The notes below the pieces were generated by a model. That model was not told the origin of the DNA. It saw only the letters and a program-made list of their open reading frames with translations, and did not search any database. The position numbers and the translations under genes were made by a program. Below, piece by piece: positions 60,591-64,000 of a DNA stretch of 64,000 nt (position 1 is its first letter; every line of letters starts with the position of its first letter). Location of the stretch: the NCBI GenBank assembly GCA_965249835.1, contig CBDFMY010000002.1:124001-188000 (forward strand), given 5' to 3'. The stretch comes from JAHRAW01 sp965249835 (GTDB taxonomy: Bacteria; Pseudomonadota; Gammaproteobacteria; Arenicellales; Poriferihabitantaceae).

Positions 60591-63500
60591 TGATTTTGAT
60601 TTCCGCTTCGGTCAAGTCATACAGGTCAAAGACGCATTGATCGATGCGCTGGTCGGCGGCCGCGATTTGGCGTTGCAGGACGGTTTTTTCATGCTCGGTT
60701 TGGGCCGCGGCAAGTTTTTTGTTCAGATCCTGTATTTGCTCGACTAACGCCACCATCTGGTCATGCTTGGTTTTTTCTTCGGGGTTGGCGAAGTCGATCG
60801 GTCGTATTGGAAAGTTTTTAATAAAGACGTAACTGGGTTCATAAAAATTACCTCGAAGTTTTGGAAGTATTAACTCAAACAAGAAAGAAAACGTTGATGA
60901 GTTTAATAAACCTAATAAATATTTATCAGCGAGAGAAATTATGAAACATTTTTGATTAGTAAATAAACGGGCAACGTCATAAGTAAATTCTGGTTGCTTA
61001 CAAATGTTTGGATAAATTATCTTCGGCTTTTCAAATTCGGCATAATAATCCACAGCGTCTTGAATTTCATACCATTTATAAGCGCCTGGCTTACGACCTC
61101 CCCACTTCTCGCCTTTCCAGTTTCTCGGTTTTGGCGAGAGTTGTTTTCTAAATTGTTGCAAATATCTTTCAATCGCCGGATAGCTTTTAATATCAATCCC
61201 CTGCTTGGCGAAGATTAAAAAATTGTTATTAATGGGACGTTGGTAACGCTTTATATCCCGTCCAAGCAAAAACGGTTTGATTATCTTTTTGCTATTGGCA
61301 TCTTCTTTAATCAATCGGTTGCGCGTTTGGGCGTCAATGACAAATGCTTTGTTGAAGCCGGTAAGCACGCCGCGATATATTTTTCCATTCACATAATCGC
61401 TGAGCGGCACGCCTTGCGCCTTTAGTTTTGCCAACAGCGATTGCGTTTTCTTGTTCGCCAATGACCAGCCCTGCTCGCTTAGGGATTTGCGGTCAATGGC
61501 ATAATGCTTTTGCGCGACATAATCGCTTAGATTTTGAAACTCCAGGGTTTTTACCTGAGTGATGTTCAACTTGTTTTTTGGCGCGTTCTTGCTGATGCCG
61601 AGGATGCACGGGTAGGCCGTGGCGGTCTTGAAAACCGGCAGGTCGCCAAAGTCCACGACTTCCTCTATGCGTTGGCGTTGGAGATACGCGCGCAACGCCG
61701 CGCCGTAATTGGCGCGCATCCACTTGTTGGAAACGATATAGGAAAAATAGCCGCCGGGCTTGGTCAGCGTGATGCCTTGCTCGATAAAATAGGCATACAG
61801 GTCGGCCATGCCGTGATAGACCGCAAACTTCTTTTGGAAATAATCCTTGTCGCGGCCCAAGGTTTCCTGCCGCACATAAGGCGGATTGCCGATGACCGCA
61901 TCAAATCCGCCGGCTTGCATAATGGCCGGAAACTCGGCGCGCCAGTCGAAGATGTTCACCCGATATTGCTCGGCTTCATCAAACAGGCCGGCTTGCTGGT
62001 TGTCGTAAAAATCCGCGGCAATCAGCGCGTTGCCGCATTTGATGTTGTCGCCTAAATCCGGCAAGGCGCGCTCTTTGAACAACGACAATTGTCGCGCCAA
62101 AGTCTCGCTCGACTCGCCTTCAAGCACCTGTAGCAGCAGCGAAAGTTTGCTGGTTTCCACCGCCTGAATATCGATATCCACGCCATAAATATGCTGCAGC
62201 AAAATGCGCTTGCGCTCGGCCGTGGTCAGCCGCCACTCGCCGCCTTGCGTTTGATAAATCACTTTTTTATGCTTGTCCACCCCGGCCTTTACATATTGGT
62301 CGCAATACCAGACGAGAATGTATTGATAGGCGCCCAGCAGGAAGGAGCCGGAGCCGCAGGCAAGGTCCAGCACCTTCAGGTTTTTCACCGCCGGCGCGGC
62401 CGGGGTTTTGCCGGCGAGCAGTTTGCCGACGGTTTTCTCGACGATGTAATCGACAATATATTTTGGCGTGTAATAGACGCCGCCGGCTTTTTTGACTTCC
62501 GGCTTTTCCGTAATCCGGGCTTGGTGCTTTGGAGTCAGGGTGATGACCTTGCCCAAAAATTGTTCATAAACCTGGCCCAGGGTCTCCGGCGGGAAGACCG
62601 AAAACTCGTACGGGCTTTCCGGGTAATAGACGGTTTTCAAAATATCTTTTAGCACCTTGTCGTCTATGCGGAGTCCGAGAGTGAGTTCGTCCGCTTGCGT
62701 GGGGCGGCTCTTTTCATTTTTGAAATGAAACAATCCTGAGTTGTATTTATCGTCCGCGTTTTTGAAATATCGGATGAGACGCGGATAAATCCCGGCGCCG
62801 TCCAGCAGGCTTTGCAACTGCCCATGTGGCTCAATCTCGCGGTCTTCGCACATGCGCAGAAAAATAATTCGGTCAATGATCCGTAAAACCGAAAAATTAA
62901 GTTGGCGTTGGTTCAGGTTCGGGTTGCGCAACGCCAGGTTGCGCGCCAAGTTGCCGCGCCAGACTTCTATCTCGGCGAGAAAAGCGTCATCCACTTGCGC
63001 GGTGCCGCGCTTGGCTTTATACGAATCGGCATATTGATCGAACGAGCCTTTGAGCACCGCCTCACGGGAAAAAACGGAACTGATTTCATCCCACTTGTCC
63101 AGATACTGATCGTAGGTGATGTAGAGGGTTCTGGCTTTGGCGGCGTTATCGTTTTTCACCGGCCTCACCCGGCAATCATAAACCGCGAATTCCTCAAAAT
63201 CGGTGAGGATACTGAGCGGCAGTTTTGCCGACCAACCATAACGCCGCAGTTGAAAAGCCGGGCCCGGGTCGCCCTTGATATTAACGGACGGTTTTTTCGC
63301 TTCAAGAAAGAATTTTCGAGTGCCGCCGATGCGGAACGCGTAATCCGGGGCTTTGGTCGCGGCGCTAATCCTTTCTCTGGCCGGCCCCTTGCTCGCGCCG
63401 GCAACACGCACCGCGTCCTCGTGATAGACATCTTTATAGGATTCCGCGTAGCCGCGCTTGTTATGAACATCCCAGCCAAGCAACTCAAAAAACGGGTTGA

Positions 63501-63621
63501 TGAACTCCACCCGTACTTGCGTCTCGTTGAATTTGCCGGACAAATAGGCGGCGCGGTTGCGCTCGAAAGTCTGCACCAACTGTTCAAGACGCAATTCTTC
63601 GGGGCCGGTCAGATTGAGCAT
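60571..63621 (-). CDS. Type IIG-like restriction-modification fusion protein
   Basis: A 1016-residue single-chain enzyme. The N-terminal nuclease region contains PDYAFRIGGTRKFFLEAKKP (PD-(D/E)xK pattern, about residues 92-111). The gamma-class N6-adenine methyltransferase has motif I VLDLACGSGSFLLGAYQY, motif IV VIGNPPYVRQE, and the flanking GGVYYTPKYIVDYIVEK. The C-terminal half (FLLGRDIKRYQRP, PRNWKGEKWGGRKPGAYKW, and a coiled coil at the end) is the target-recognition and helical part. This is the Eco57I/BREX-PglX-like layout; no separate specificity or brx genes are seen, so a stand-alone IIG enzyme is favoured. It reads towards the cassette genes. Confidence 0.88.
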   Translation of the reverse strand: MLNLTGPEELRLEQLVQTFERNRAAYLSGKFNETQVRVEFINPFFELLGWDVHNKRGYAESYKDVYHEDAVRVAGASKGPARERISAATKAPDYAFRIGGTRKFFLEAKKPSVNIKGDPGPAFQLRRYGWSAKLPLSILTDFEEFAVYDCRVRPVKNDNAAKARTLYITYDQYLDKWDEISSVFSREAVLKGSFDQYADSYKAKRGTAQVDDAFLAEIEVWRGNLARNLALRNPNLNQRQLNFSVLRIIDRIIFLRMCEDREIEPHGQLQSLLDGAGIYPRLIRYFKNADDKYNSGLFHFKNEKSRPTQADELTLGLRIDDKVLKDILKTVYYPESPYEFSVFPPETLGQVYEQFLGKVITLTPKHQARITEKPEVKKAGGVYYTPKYIVDYIVEKTVGKLLAGKTPAAPAVKNLKVLDLACGSGSFLLGAYQYILVWYCDQYVKAGVDKHKKVIYQTQGGEWRLTTAERKRILLQHIYGVDIDIQAVETSKLSLLLQVLEGESSETLARQLSLFKERALPDLGDNIKCGNALIAADFYDNQQAGLFDEAEQYRVNIFDWRAEFPAIMQAGGFDAVIGNPPYVRQETLGRDKDYFQKKFAVYHGMADLYAYFIEQGITLTKPGGYFSYIVSNKWMRANYGAALRAYLQRQRIEEVVDFGDLPVFKTATAYPCILGISKNAPKNKLNITQVKTLEFQNLSDYVAQKHYAIDRKSLSEQGWSLANKKTQSLLAKLKAQGVPLSDYVNGKIYRGVLTGFNKAFVIDAQTRNRLIKEDANSKKIIKPFLLGRDIKRYQRPINNNFLIFAKQGIDIKSYPAIERYLQQFRKQLSPKPRNWKGEKWGGRKPGAYKWYEIQDAVDYYAEFEKPKIIYPNICKQPEFTYDVARLFTNQKCFIISLADKYLLGLLNSSTFSFLFELILPKLRGNFYEPSYVFIKNFPIRPIDFANPEEKTKHDQMVALVEQIQDLNKKLAAAQTEHEKTVLQRQIAAADQRIDQCVFDLYDLTEAEIKIIQDGVK

Positions 63622-63942
63622 GTTCTTCTAAAATAATTCAAATCGCAAAGGGTCAAATGGATTGTGGCGGCAACGCCATAAGCGCGCCGCTAGGCAATTA
63701 TATTATGCGCCGGGCCATATGGATATCCGGTAATATTTCTAGGTTCAAGATACTATAAAGGATGATTTCGGAAATCCTTCAATAGATGGCTGTACATGTT
63801 TTCATGTCGCATATTGTACCTAAATTCACACTCTTTCAAATGGTAATAAAACTTGTGTTTATGGATGCTGTGAATAGTTTAGCGAAAGACTTGAAGCGAT
63901 TTTTGTAACACACAATCACCGCCGGCATCCTCGCACCGCGAA
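63622..63942. other. Intergenic region right of the restriction-modification gene
   Basis: About 320 bases, AT-rich, containing a GGCGGCAACGCC palindrome (about 63667) and the likely promoter of the restriction-modification gene on the minus strand. No open frame of note. Confidence 0.4.
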
Positions 63943-64000
63943 TCAGGCGGTCGGTGTTTCGTATTCCAGCAATGCCGCTTTGCCTGTCATCTCAATGAAT
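63943..64000 (-). CDS. Possible 3' end of a gene entering from the right edge
   Basis: The minus strand from the edge reads FIEMTGKAALLEYETPTA and then a TGA at 63943-63945. The short peptide looks like a protein C-terminus, but 19 codons are too few to identify a family, and chance is possible. Confidence 0.3.
   Translation of the reverse strand, partial: FIEMTGKAALLEYETPTA

Noticed and set aside
60571..63621. BREX system (PglX-like)
   Set aside because: The protein layout is similar, but no brxA/B/C, pglZ or brxL genes are in view, and the N-terminal nuclease-like region fits a type IIG enzyme better.

Overview
The window is a 64 kb piece of a bacterial chromosome. Gene order and protein families point to a marine, possibly host-associated gammaproteobacterium; the species cannot be named from sequence alone. 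Typical gammaproteobacterial clusters are miaB-ybeZ-ybeY-lnt, zapA / 6S RNA / fau, ygfB-pepP-ubiH-ubiI, tesA divergent from ybbA-ybbP, rpsT divergent from murJ-ribF-lspA-ispH, and rplU-rpmA-obgE-proB divergent from ispB. A marine lifestyle is suggested by a complete heterotetrameric sarcosine oxidase operon, a glycine-betaine type ABC importer, a DmdA-like dimethylsulfoniopropionate demethylase, a 5-formyl-THF cyclo-ligase and a corrinoid adenosyltransferase. Together these look like a methylated-osmolyte and folate-linked C1 economy.

Layout. 1-5.2 kb is accessory: a coiled-coil protein and a lipoprotein, a truncated and a complete copy of an AAA/DUF4143 ATPase under identical palindrome-filled promoters, and a RES toxin-antitoxin pair whose toxin has an in-frame TGA. 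5.2-11.6 kb holds cobO and soxBDAG. 11.6-13.6 kb holds dispersed repeats and an intact ISNCY-like element with a 15-bp target duplication. 13.7-25.8 kb is mostly housekeeping (MFS, lnt, ybeY, ybeZ, miaB, proXWV, a cyclophilin, an EVE protein, fau, 6S RNA), with a retropepsin-like pair where corC is often found. 26-29.1 kb is an accessory insert between 6S RNA and zapA. 29.2-49.7 kb is core (zapA, ygfB-pepP-ubiH-ubiI, fur, a PfkB kinase, ybbAP/tesA, tRNA-Thr, ispH, lspA, ribF, murJ, rpsT, proB, obgE, rpmA, rplU, ispB, tRNA-Pro). 49.7-64 kb mixes defence and accessory genes (a methyltransferase relic, a DUF262/DUF1524 nuclease, a type IIG-like restriction-modification protein) with dmdA, ggt and cysK, a broken Tat metalloprotease, an IS4-family relic and a small run of integron-type gene cassettes without an integrase.

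The main theme is conserved operons that stay readable but are interrupted by composite dispersed repeats, IS relics and accessory modules, with many recent small lesions (frameshifts, a nonsense codon, a duplicated start region). The most notable observations are: attC-like sites flanking two AT-rich genes; ribosomal protein L21 with ten in-frame 30-bp repeats at its C-terminus; a double-palindrome, apparently leaderless promoter kept identical in two ATPase copies; a 16-bp duplication that pushes the ubiH ATG out of frame; and a dispersed hairpin whose arms appear to covary.
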